DNA of 64,000 nucleotides from Thiohalobacter sp. IOR34 (GTDB lineage Bacteria; Pseudomonadota; Gammaproteobacteria; Thiohalobacterales; Thiohalobacteraceae): assembly GCF_030406045.1 (NCBI RefSeq), contig NZ_CP128988.1:1399438-1463437 (forward strand), written 5' to 3'. Positions 40,565 to 49,100 of this stretch are shown in pieces. The notes beneath the pieces were generated by a model that was given only the letters and a program-made list of their open reading frames with translations, was not told the origin of the DNA and ran no database searches. The position numbers and the translations under genes were made by a program. The first letter of the stretch is position 1, and every line of letters starts with the position of its first letter.

Positions 40565-41710
40565 ATGGACCCGCAGTCCCTCCTCGAACCGCTCAAGGCC
40601 TGGAGCGGCGACAATGCCTGGATCGTCCAGGTGTTCATCGTGGTGTTCGGCGCCCTGCTGCTGAATGTCGTGCAGAAGAGCCTGTTGCGGCGCATCCATC
40701 GGCGGCTGCGCGAGGTCACCGAGAATCCCTGGGACGATGCCCTGGTCAAGGCCCTGCAGCGGCCGCTCGGTCTGCTGATCTGGATCCTCGGTCTGGCCTT
40801 TGCGGCCGACATCGTCCGCCAGGAGACGGAGGCGCCCATCTTCAGCGCCGTGGGTCCGCTGCGCGACATCGGCGTGATCGCCACCTTCGCCTGGTTCCTG
40901 GTCCGGTTGATCCGCAACGTGCAGGACAACCTGATCCGCATCCACGAGGCGCAGCAGGCGCACTACGACCGCACCACCATCGATGCCATCAGCAAGGTGC
41001 TGCGCGCCTCGGTGATCATCACCGCGGCGCTGGTCGCCCTGCAGACCCTGGGTTTCAGCATCTCCGGCGTGCTGGCCTTCGGCGGTATCGGCGGCATCGC
41101 GGTGGGCTTCGCCGCCAAGGATCTGCTGGCCAACTTCTTCGGTGGACTGATGGTCTATCTCGACCGACCGTTCGAGGTCGGCGACTGGATCCGCTCCCCG
41201 GACCGGGACATCGAGGGCACGGTGGAGGAGATCGGCTGGCGTCTGACCCGCATCCGCACCTTCGACAAGCGACCGATCTATGTGCCCAACTCGGTGTTCA
41301 CCAGCATCGCGGTGGAGAACCCGCAGCGCATGACCCACCGCCGCATCTACGAGACCATCGGCATCCGCTACGCCGACATCGATGTCATGGATGCCATCAC
41401 CCGCGACGTGCGCCAGATGCTGCTCGATCACCCGGCGATCGACAGCAGCCAGACGCTGATGGTCAACTTCAATGCCTTCGGCCCCTCGTCGGTGGATTTC
41501 TTCGTCTACACCTTCACCAAGACCACGGTGTGGACCGAATACCACGAGATCAAGCACGATGTGTTGCTGAAGATCGCCGCCATCATCGACCGCCACGGTG
41601 CCGAGATCGCCTTTCCGACCCGCACCCTGCATCTGCCGGATCCCATTCACGTCGATGAGCAGCCCACCTTCGCCGGCAAGCCGCTGCCGCCGATGCCGTT
41701 CGAGGAGTGA
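40565..41710 (+). CDS. Mechanosensitive ion channel, MscS family
   Basis: A 381-residue inner-membrane protein. It has hydrophobic segments at about 20-40, 65-85, 100-120 and 145-165, then the MscS pore helix and beta domain (VLAFGGIGGIAVGFAAKDLLANFFGGLMVYLDRPFEVGDWI) and a C-terminal alpha-beta vestibule. It probably releases solutes under osmotic downshock. ATG 40565 is 25 bp after nagZ; the frame upstream is the shadow of nagZ. Confidence 0.93.
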   Translation: MDPQSLLEPLKAWSGDNAWIVQVFIVVFGALLLNVVQKSLLRRIHRRLREVTENPWDDALVKALQRPLGLLIWILGLAFAADIVRQETEAPIFSAVGPLRDIGVIATFAWFLVRLIRNVQDNLIRIHEAQQAHYDRTTIDAISKVLRASVIITAALVALQTLGFSISGVLAFGGIGGIAVGFAAKDLLANFFGGLMVYLDRPFEVGDWIRSPDRDIEGTVEEIGWRLTRIRTFDKRPIYVPNSVFTSIAVENPQRMTHRRIYETIGIRYADIDVMDAITRDVRQMLLDHPAIDSSQTLMVNFNAFGPSSVDFFVYTFTKTTVWTEYHEIKHDVLLKIAAIIDRHGAEIAFPTRTLHLPDPIHVDEQPTFAGKPLPPMPFEE

Positions 41711-41724
41711 GGCAGGTCAGCAGG

Positions 41725-42663
41725 ATGCCACGCAAGCCCCGCATCGGCATCGCCCTCGGTGGCGGCTCGGCACGTGGCTGGGCCCACATCGGCGTATTGC
41801 AGTATCTCAGGTCGATGGGCATCGTCCCCGAGGTGGTGTGCGGCACGTCCATCGGTTCCATCGTCGGTGCCGCCGAGGTCACCGAACAGCTCGATGCCCT
41901 GGAAGACTGGGTGCTGCGCCTCAAGTGGCAGGACATCCTTTCCTACCTCGACCTCAGCTTCACCGGCGGCTTGATCGAGGGCGGCAAGCTGATCGACTTC
42001 TTCCGCGACCATTTCAGTGACCGGGCGATCGAGGATCTGCCGCGTCCCTTCGGCGCCATCGCCACCGAGCTGGCCAGCGGCCAGGAACAGTGGCTGACCG
42101 AGGGCTCGATGCTGACCGCGATCCGCGCCTCCATCGCCCTGCCCGGACTGTTCACGCCGAGCGAGGTGGATGGCCGCTGGCTGGTGGACGGTGGCCTGGT
42201 CAATCCGGTACCGGTCTCGCTGTGCCGCGCCCTGGGCGCCGACCGCATCATCGCCGTCGACCTCAATGCCGACATCCTGCGTCGCCGTGGCCTGGAGCGT
42301 TTCGAGGGCGTGGCCCCGGCCGAGTCCCGCAATGCTGAGCTGCAGCTCGCCGAGCTGCTCAAGCAGCGTGACTGGCGTGGCCTGTTCAGTGCCGCGCTGG
42401 CCGACTCGGCGGTTCCCTGGAGCCAGCTTGTCGGCGGCAATGGCGCGCCGTCGCTGGTCGACGTCATTACCCAAAGCGTTTACATTATGCAGGTCCGCAT
42501 CACCCGCGCGCGGATGGCCGGCGATCCGCCGGACGTGCTGCTCACGCCACGGCTGGGGGACATCCGGTTGATGGAGTTCCATCGCGGTGCCGAGGCCATG
42601 GCCGCAGGACGCCGTGCGGCGGAACAGGCACGGGAGCAGATCGAGGCACTGGCAGAGAGCTGA
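41725..42663 (+). CDS. Patatin-like phospholipase, RssA type
   Basis: A 312-residue serine acyl hydrolase. It has the oxyanion loop IALGGGSARGWAHIGVLQ, the nucleophile elbow GTSIG and the catalytic aspartate in VDGGLVNPVPV, a complete Ser-Asp dyad. There is no signal peptide. ATG 41725 follows AGGCAGG; the frame could also start at GTG 41707, overlapping the channel stop. The substrate lipid is unknown. Confidence 0.9.
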   Translation: MPRKPRIGIALGGGSARGWAHIGVLQYLRSMGIVPEVVCGTSIGSIVGAAEVTEQLDALEDWVLRLKWQDILSYLDLSFTGGLIEGGKLIDFFRDHFSDRAIEDLPRPFGAIATELASGQEQWLTEGSMLTAIRASIALPGLFTPSEVDGRWLVDGGLVNPVPVSLCRALGADRIIAVDLNADILRRRGLERFEGVAPAESRNAELQLAELLKQRDWRGLFSAALADSAVPWSQLVGGNGAPSLVDVITQSVYIMQVRITRARMAGDPPDVLLTPRLGDIRLMEFHRGAEAMAAGRRAAEQAREQIEALAES

Positions 42664-43032
42664 ATGGCAGACAAGCTGATCATCGTGATGGCCAATACCG
42701 ATCCGGCCGATGCCGTGGGCGTCGCCACCGTGCTGTTCCAGGCGGGGATCGCCGCGGCCATGGAATACGAGGTCGAGCTGATTCTCACCGGCCGCGCCGC
42801 GCGTCTCGCCTGTCGGGGCGTGGCAGCCGCTCTGGAGGTGCCGGGTAGCGATGGCAGCAACGCCTATGACTACCTGTGCGATGCGCTGCAGGCCGGGGCC
42901 GTGCTCAAGGTCTGTACCACGGCGCTGGAGCAGTGCGGTGACTCGCTGCTGGAAGAGGTCAGCGAGACCGTCGGCGCCGCCTATCTGATCAGCGAAGCCA
43001 TGAACGAAGATACCGTCACTTTCACCTACTGA
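42664..43032 (+). CDS. DsrE-family protein
   Basis: A 122-residue small alpha-beta protein of the DsrE/DsrF type (LIIVMANTDPADAVGVATVLFQAG at the start). Cys84 and Cys91 in KVCTTALEQCG lie where sulfur-carrying cysteines occur in the family; Cys50 and Cys72 are additional. DsrE-like proteins pass persulfide sulfur in the cytoplasm. It begins right at the patatin stop and precedes hpt; the reason for this placement is not evident. Confidence 0.8.
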   Translation: MADKLIIVMANTDPADAVGVATVLFQAGIAAAMEYEVELILTGRAARLACRGVAAALEVPGSDGSNAYDYLCDALQAGAVLKVCTTALEQCGDSLLEEVSETVGAAYLISEAMNEDTVTFTY

Positions 43033-43049
43033 TTGAGCGATTCCTGTCC

Positions 43050-43604
43050 ATGTCCATCACGGCTGCCGAGGCGCAGAAGGTCTATCTCGAATCCGATCAG
43101 CTCTACAGCCCGGCGGAGATCGAGGCCACCCTCGACCGGCTGGCTGGCGAGATCAGCGCCCGCCTGGCGGGCAGCAACCCCATCGTGCTCAGCGTCATGA
43201 CCGGTGGCCTGGTATTCGCCGGCCGCCTGCTGCCCCGCCTGCAGTTCCCCCTGCAGCTCGATTATCTGCATGCCACCCGCTACCGGGGCGGCACGCGCGG
43301 CGGCGAGCTGCACTGGTTCTGCCGGCCGACCCTGCCGCTCAGTGGCCGCACCCTGCTGATCCTGGACGACATCCTCGACGAGGGGCTGACCCTGGAGGCG
43401 ATTCTCGACGATTGCCGCCGGGCCGGCGCGGCCGCCGTCTACAGCGCCGTGCTGGTACGCAAGTGTCATGATCGCTGCGCCGACCACGTCTGCGCAGATT
43501 TCGTCGGTCTGGAAGTGGAAGACCGCTACGTCTTCGGCTGCGGCATGGATTACCACGATTATCACCGCAACCTGCCGGGCATCCATGCCGTCAAGGCGGG
43601 TTAA
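43050..43604 (+). CDS. hpt: Hypoxanthine-guanine phosphoribosyltransferase
   Basis: A 184-residue purine salvage enzyme that joins hypoxanthine or guanine to PRPP. The PRPP loop LLILDDILDEGLTLEAI is complete and the N-terminal region has LSVMTGGLVFAGRLL. The C-terminal YVFGCGMDYHDYHRNLPGIHAV is also typical. It lies 18 bp before the methylthioinosine phosphorylase gene, giving a salvage pair. Confidence 0.93.
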   Translation: MSITAAEAQKVYLESDQLYSPAEIEATLDRLAGEISARLAGSNPIVLSVMTGGLVFAGRLLPRLQFPLQLDYLHATRYRGGTRGGELHWFCRPTLPLSGRTLLILDDILDEGLTLEAILDDCRRAGAAAVYSAVLVRKCHDRCADHVCADFVGLEVEDRYVFGCGMDYHDYHRNLPGIHAVKAG

Positions 43605-43622
43605 ACAGAAAAAGGGATCCAT

Positions 43623-44384
43623 ATGGCCGATCTGGCAATCATCGGTGGTACCGGGCTGACCCGGCTCAAGAACCTGAAGATCGAGCACCGCGAGGTGTTG
43701 CACACCCCCTACGGGGAGCCATCCGGTCCCCTGGCCCACGGCACCCTCTGCGGGACCGAGGTGGTGTTCCTGGCCCGCCACGGCACCGGTCACACCATCC
43801 CGCCACACCGGGTGAACTACCGCGCCAACCTCTGGGCCCTGCACCACATCGGTGTACGCCGGGTGGTTGCCGTGGCTGCGGTAGGCGGCATCGATCCCGA
43901 TCTGAAACCGGGGGATCTCGCCTTTCCCGACCAGATCATCGACTATACCTATGGCCGAGAACAGACCTTCTATGGTGATGACGCCAGCGAGGTCCGGCAC
44001 ATCGATTTCACCTCCCCCTACTGCGCCGGGCTGCGCGAGGCACTGATCGACGGTGCCCGCCAGGCCGGCATACAGGCGATGCCGCAAGGCACCTATGGTG
44101 CCACCCAGGGGCCACGGCTGGAGACGGCGGCCGAGATCGACCGCATGCATCGCGACGGCTGCGACATGGTCGGCATGACCGGCATGCCGGAGGCGGCACT
44201 GGCCCGCGAGCTGGGGCTCTGCTATGCGACCTGTGCCGTGATCGCCAACCATGCCGCGGGACGCGGCGACAGCGTTGGCGAGATCAGCATGCAGGAGATC
44301 GAACAGAACCTGAATACCGGCATGGAACGCGTCCGCCGACTGTTCGAGACGGTCATTCCCAGCTTGCCCGGCCTGCATTGCTGA
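43623..44384 (+). CDS. S-methyl-5'-thioinosine phosphorylase
   Basis: A 253-residue nucleoside phosphorylase of the MTAP/PNP family. It has IIGGTGLTRL, LARHGTGHTIPPHRVNYRANLWAL, TYGATQGPRLETAAEI, GCDMVGMTGMPEAALARELGLCY and NHAAG. The pattern matches the Pseudomonas enzyme that splits methylthioinosine to hypoxanthine and methylthioribose phosphate; Hpt, just upstream, would then recover the hypoxanthine. Methylthioadenosine as substrate cannot be excluded by eye. Confidence 0.88.
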   Translation: MADLAIIGGTGLTRLKNLKIEHREVLHTPYGEPSGPLAHGTLCGTEVVFLARHGTGHTIPPHRVNYRANLWALHHIGVRRVVAVAAVGGIDPDLKPGDLAFPDQIIDYTYGREQTFYGDDASEVRHIDFTSPYCAGLREALIDGARQAGIQAMPQGTYGATQGPRLETAAEIDRMHRDGCDMVGMTGMPEAALARELGLCYATCAVIANHAAGRGDSVGEISMQEIEQNLNTGMERVRRLFETVIPSLPGLHC

Positions 44385-44454
44385 GAATAGTCATAGAAAC
44401 CCTTCATAACTCACTGAAATAATAAAACTATCCAGGAAAATTATGTCAGCCCAA

Positions 44455-44478
44455 GAACTTGACTAGTTTAGTCAGGTA
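44455..44478 (+). promoter_or_regulatory. IscR type 1-like operator
   Basis: TGACTA (44460-44465), GTT, TAGTCA (44469-44474) is a perfect inverted repeat. With its flanks it follows the E. coli IscR type 1 consensus (ATASYYGACTRWWWYAGTCRRSTA) at 21 of 24 positions; the deviations are two in the leading ATA and a G in the central W triplet. It overlaps the -35 box, so binding of 2Fe-2S IscR would repress. Confidence 0.6.
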
Positions 44479-44487
44479 ATGTATATT
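44459..44487 (+). promoter_or_regulatory. Sigma70 promoter of the SOR-like gene
   Basis: TTGACT (44459-44464), a 17-bp spacer and TATATT (44482-44487) in an AT-rich stretch. The start codon is 45 bp downstream. An inverted repeat covers the -35 box and spacer. Confidence 0.8.
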
Positions 44488-44531
44488 AGCGTTTGTTGAT
44501 AAACGATTCCTCGACCAAGGAGGACAAGAAG

Positions 44532-44984
44532 ATGACTGGACTGATACCTGGATTTCCCCACGACGGCGTAGTGACGGTGAACCGCGTGATTCTCAAGCAT
44601 GGCTACACGGTCGACGATCTGCAGGAGCGGGTCGCGGAGCTGTGTGAGAACGTCAAGACCTACCATTCCGATACCGGCTTCATCGGGGGCTTCGTGTGCC
44701 TCAACAAGGGCATGGTCTCCAACGAAGGCTCCACCGTGGGCCAGGCCGTGGAGAGTCCGCTGAAGGACCGGGAGGCACTCATCGTCACCTTCTGGGACAC
44801 CTTCGAGAACCACGAGCGCTCGCATCGCAGCGACACCTTCCAGCCGCTGTTCAGGCGGGTGCTGGAGCTCTGTGAGAACGGCAACGAGGAGATCGCCTAC
44901 GAGATGCTCTGGTCGGGCATGGCCTACACGCCCGAACAGGCCGAGGCAGCACGTGAGGCCAAGGAGAAGTACCAGGCCGCCTGA
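44532..44984 (+). CDS. Small dimeric alpha-beta-barrel protein, sulfur oxygenase reductase-like
   Basis: A 150-residue soluble protein with a strong ribosome site (AAGGAGG) at ATG 44532. Residues about 10-130 look like one ferredoxin-like domain: strand VTVNRVIL, helix, DTGFIGGFV, strand EALIVTFW (81-88), helix, YEMLW (123-127). The segment TFWDTFENHERSHRSD and the later EEIAYEM resemble, from memory, the iron site of archaeal sulfur oxygenase reductase (TFWKDWKDHEEMHRQNW and EPIYEII); His94, His98 and Glu120 would be the ligands, and Cys38 lies near the position of its essential Cys31. It is half the length of that enzyme. General ABM-type monooxygenase folds also show W-x-x-x-x-x-x-x-H patterns, so a plain member of that fold is the alternative. 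It has its own promoter and terminator. Confidence 0.55.
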   Translation: MTGLIPGFPHDGVVTVNRVILKHGYTVDDLQERVAELCENVKTYHSDTGFIGGFVCLNKGMVSNEGSTVGQAVESPLKDREALIVTFWDTFENHERSHRSDTFQPLFRRVLELCENGNEEIAYEMLWSGMAYTPEQAEAAREAKEKYQAA

Positions 44985-45010
44985 GCCGGCTCACCCCTGC
45001 GACCAACCAG

Positions 45011-45037
45011 ACCGGGCCCGAGGCCCGGTTTTTTATT
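45011..45037 (+). terminator. Intrinsic terminator of the SOR-like gene
   Basis: An 8-bp stem ACCGGGCC/GGCCCGGT with loop CGA, followed by TTTTTATT. It lies 26 bp after the stop codon. Confidence 0.9.
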
Positions 45038-45125
45038 AACCCGGCAACTAAACCGGCAACTAAATATGCCGTGTTCAGGGCTTCAGGCCTGTTGCGGGAC
45101 AAGGCGCGGCCCGCGGGGGCGCCCG
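45036..45125. repeat. Degenerate relative of the 2230-2513 element
   Basis: ATTAACCCGGC, then CCGTGTTCAGGGCTTC, GGGACAAG and GGCCCGC occur in the same order as in the reverse complement of the right end at 2420-2513. Only one end is present and AACTAAACCGGC is duplicated near the start, so it is a truncated copy. Confidence 0.6.
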
Positions 45126-45201
45126 ATCGCGGCCTGGAGGCCGCTCCTACCAGGGTGCCGCCATGCCCGTAGGAGCGGCCTCCAGGCCGCGATCGACGTG
45201 G
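45124..45201. repeat. BIME: two inverted REP units
   Basis: CGATCGCGGCCTGGAGGCCG with CTCCTAC, a 20-bp spacer, and its near-perfect reverse complement ending CAGGCCGCGATCG. It can form one long hairpin or two small ones. It may end csiV transcription, which comes from the other side. Confidence 0.8.
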
Positions 45202-45220
45202 TGTTAACAGATTCAGGCGC

Positions 45221-46120
45221 TCAGGTGGATCCTGGCCTTTTGTCGCCTGGGGCTGCCTCCGGCGTGGCAGACGGGCCAGCGGTGCTGCTCTCGCCGGTCG
45301 TCCCGTCATCCGCCGGGACTTCCGGCGGTTCGTAGGGCGTAACCCGCACCAGCACGCCGAAGCGGGGGTGATCGAGGTAGTGCAGCTCGCCGCTGCGCAT
45401 GCGGCGGCTCTGTTGCATGCGCACCTCGCGCAACTCGGGCTGCAAGGGCAGGATCTCCGGCAGCCCCTGGGTGAGTGTCTCGTCGGCGCTGATCGCCGCC
45501 TCGGCCAGCGGTTCCCAGATCTGTTCGCGGTAGACCAGGTCCGCGTCCACGTGCAGGTAGCGTTCGCGACTGATGCGCAGCCTGCCGCTCAGACGGTCGG
45601 CCGGCGGCGCTGCCGCCTCGGCGGCCTGGCTCTCGAGCGGTTGCGGCTCGGCGGCTGGCCCAAGGCTGTCATCTGTTGCCGCATCATCCGGCTGGGTATC
45701 CGCCACCGGATCGATCGAAGCTGGCATGGGTTGAGGCATGGGCAGGGGGGCATCCATCGGCACCTCGAGGCGGATCCAGCGGGCCTCCTCACGTCTCCAG
45801 CCGGGCTGCCGCCAGCCCCAGTGCAACAGGGGCTGGTAGAGCCGGGAACGCTGCAGGGCGGCGATGACGGCACCGAGCCGCAGTCGCTCTGCGGGCAGCG
45901 GCCTCAGTTGCGGATCATCACCCAGTGGTACGGCCGCCTCCAGCGCCGGCAACTCGGTCAACGGTGGCCAGACCTCCTCGCCATCGTCGGCCTGCTGGAC
46001 GGCAAACACCACCAGCTCGACGTCATACCAGTCCTCTGCCGCGCTGGCCGGGGCCGCCGCGAGGAGGCAGAACGAAACGGCCAGCAACAGGCGGGCGGCA
46101 AGACGGCATCTGTTGTTCAT
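45221..46120 (-). CDS. csiV: CsiV-family protein
   Basis: A 299-residue exported protein. It has a signal peptide (LLLAVSFCLLAAAPASA), then DWYDVELVVFAVQQADDGEE, the family start WYxVEVIVF. A low-complexity Pro/Ala/Glu stretch (about 125-190) separates it from GRLRISRERYLHVDADLVYRE and SRRMRSGELHYLDHPRFGVLVRVTPYE. CsiV is a periplasmic peptidoglycan-binding protein in Vibrio. ATG 46120 is chosen over TTG 46126. It lies 61 bp after mfd, a pairing also seen in relatives, so it may be co-transcribed with it. Confidence 0.85.
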   Translation of the reverse strand: MNNRCRLAARLLLAVSFCLLAAAPASAAEDWYDVELVVFAVQQADDGEEVWPPLTELPALEAAVPLGDDPQLRPLPAERLRLGAVIAALQRSRLYQPLLHWGWRQPGWRREEARWIRLEVPMDAPLPMPQPMPASIDPVADTQPDDAATDDSLGPAAEPQPLESQAAEAAAPPADRLSGRLRISRERYLHVDADLVYREQIWEPLAEAAISADETLTQGLPEILPLQPELREVRMQQSRRMRSGELHYLDHPRFGVLVRVTPYEPPEVPADDGTTGESSTAGPSATPEAAPGDKRPGST

Positions 46121-46181
46121 CGGCAAGCCCCCCGGGGGCAGCTATGGGTGGTTGAGACGGGTAACAACATACCAGCCCGGC

Positions 46182-49100
46182 TCATTCCTGCAAGGCGTCC
46201 AGCACCCGGCCGACGGCAGCCAGCCGGGTCTCGGCATCCAGCATCTCGGCAAAGAAACGCAGGCTGTCGGCGCCCGAGAGGCTGAACGCCTGTGGCTGGG
46301 TCTGGATCAGTTGAACGATGCGCGCCGGATCGATGGCCGGCGTCTCACTGAAGCGGATGCGCCCTGCGCGTTCCCCGGCGTCGATCTTGCGAATGCCTAG
46401 CGGCAGGGCGCGCAATTTGAGGGCGGTGACGGCAAACAGGTTCTTGACCGCCTCCGGCAGCAGGCCGAAGCGATCGATCATTTCCACCTGCAGTTCACGC
46501 AGTGCCTCCGCCGTGGCCGCACTGGCGATGCGCTTGTAGAGGATCAGCCGGGCGTGCACGTCCGGCAGGTAGTCGTCCGGGATCAGGGCGGGTATACCCA
46601 GTTCGATCTCGGCGCCGTGGTCCAGCGGCCGGTCGAGCTGCGGCTCGCCGCCGGCCTTGAGCGACTTGACGGCCCGCTCCAGCAGTTCGCTGTAGAGACT
46701 GAAGCCGATCTCCTGGATCTGTCCGCTCTGCTCGTCGCCGAGCAGCTCCCCGGCGCCACGGATCTCCAGGTCGTGGGTGGCCAGCGAGAAACCGGCGCCG
46801 AGTTCCTCCAGTGACTCGACGGCCTCCAGGCGCTTGATGGCGTCGGCGGTCATGGCGCGGCGCGGCGGCACGATCAGGTAGGCATAGGCGCGATGATGCG
46901 AACGGCCGACCCGGCCGCGCAACTGATGCAGCTGGGCCAGGCCAAGCTTGTCGGCACGGTTGATGAGGATGGTGTTGGCAGTCGGCACATCGATGCCGCT
47001 CTCGATGATGGTGGTGCAGACCAGCAGGTTGAAGCGGCGGTGGTAGAAGTCGAGCATCACCTGCTCCAGCTCGCGCTCTCGCATCTGGCCATGACCGATG
47101 GCAATGCTCGCCTCCGGCAGCAGTTCGCCCAGTTCGCGGGCGATGCGCTCGATGGACTCCACCTGGTTGTGCAGGAAATACACCTGGCCGCCGCGCTTGA
47201 TCTCACGCAGGCAGGCCTCACGGATGGTGGCCTTGTCCCACTCACAGACGAAGGTCTTGATGGCCAGCCGCTGGGCCGGTGGGGTGGCGATGATCGACAG
47301 GTCACGCAACCCGGCCAGCGACATGTTGAGGGTGCGCGGGATGGGTGTGGCGGTCAGGGTCAGCAGGTCGACCTCGGCGCGCAATGCCTTGAAGCGCTCC
47401 TTCTGCCGCACCCCGAAGCGGTGTTCCTCATCGATGATCACCAGGCCGAGATTCTTGAAACGGATACCTTCCTGGAGCAGCTTGTGGGTGCCGATGACGA
47501 TGTCCACGCTGCCCTCGGCCAGCCCCTCGATCACCGCCTGCTGCTGCCTGCCACCAGCGAAGCGCGACAGCACCTCGATGCGCAGCGGCCAGTCCGCCAT
47601 GCGGTCGCGGAAATTCTGAAAGTGCTGCTGGGCGAGCAGGGTGGTGGGCACCAGCACCGCCACCTGGCGGCCGCCGCTGGCGGCGACGAAGGCGGCGCGC
47701 ATGGCGACCTCGGTCTTGCCGAAGCCGACGTCACCGCAGACCACCCGATCCATGGGCTGGGGGGCGGCCAGGTCGGCCAGCACCGCCTCGATGGCCTGGG
47801 CCTGGTCCGGCGTCTCCTCGAAGGGGAAGGCGGCCGCAAACTGGCGGTATTCCTCGGTGTGGATCTCGAAGGCATGGCCGCTGCGCGCTGCGCGCCGGGC
47901 CTGGATCTCCAGCAGTTCGGCGGCCACGTCGCGAACCCGTTCCGCCGCCTTGCGCCGTGCCCGTGCCCACTGCTCGCTGCCCAGCTTGTGGAGCGGTGCC
48001 TCCTCCGGCGAGGTGCCGGTATAGCGGCTGATCAGGTGCAGCGAGGCGACCGGCACATAGAGCTTGTCGCCGCCGGCATACTCCAGGGCCAGGAACTCGG
48101 TGAGGCTGTTGCCCACCTCCAGCTTCTGCAAGCCGAGGTAGCGACCCACGCCGTGGTCCTCGTGCACCACCGGGGCGCCGATCGCCAGATCGGTGAGGTC
48201 GCGGATGATGCTCTCTGCATCACGTGCCGTCTTGCGCCGCCGTGCCTGCTGCACCCGCCGGCCGAACAGCTGGGTCTCGGTGACCAGGGCGATACCGTGG
48301 CCAGGCAGCTGCAGGCCGCGTTCCAGGGGCGCGATACCGAGCGCCAGGCCGTCCTCACTGGCGAGGAAGTCCTGCCAGCCATCGACGTCACGCGGCTTCA
48401 GTCCATAGTCGCGCAGCACGTCGCGCAGGCTCTCGCGCCGCCCGGCAGACTCGGCCGTTATCAGGGTCCGCCCTGCAAAGCGCTCGAGGAATTCCCGGAG
48501 GCGGGCCGCGGGTCGGGGGCTGCGGGCCTGGAAGGCGAGGTCGGGCAGGGCGCTGCTGGCATAGTTGTGACGTTCCGCGTCGGGGCTGCTGTGCTCGAAG
48601 CGGGTGACGTCGATCCGGGCCAGGGCAGCGAGCTGCCGGGCCAGTTCGCCGGGCTCCAGGAACAGCTCCTGCGGCGGCAGGAGGGGGCGTTCACGGTCGT
48701 GACGGCGTTGTTCGTAACGCTCGCCGAGGTCCTTCCAGAAGGCCTCGGCGGCCTCGTCTGCGCCGGGCAGGCGGACCAGCAGCGTCTCCTCCGGCAGGTA
48801 ATCGGCAAAGGTCTCGGTCTGTTCGAAGAACAGCGGCAGATAGTACTCGATGCCGCCGGGGGTGATGCCACCACTGACGTCGCGATACACCAGGCTGTGC
48901 TGCGGATCGCCCTCGAAACGGGAGCGCCAGGCCTGACGGAAGCGGCCGATGGCCTCCTCGTCAAAGGGATACTCGCGTGCCGGCAGCATGTGGATGGCAG
49001 CCACCTTCTCGATCGAGCGCTGGGTCTCCGGGTCGAAGGTGCGGATGCTTTCCACCTCGTCATCGAACAGGTCGATGCGGAAGGGCAGGGCCGCGCCCAT

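Noticed and set aside
44966-44984. Idea that the SOR-like gene is a truncated full-length sulfur oxygenase reductase
   Set aside because: The frame ends in a normal charged tail followed by a clean terminator, and no second-domain sequence is found downstream; it looks like a complete small protein.
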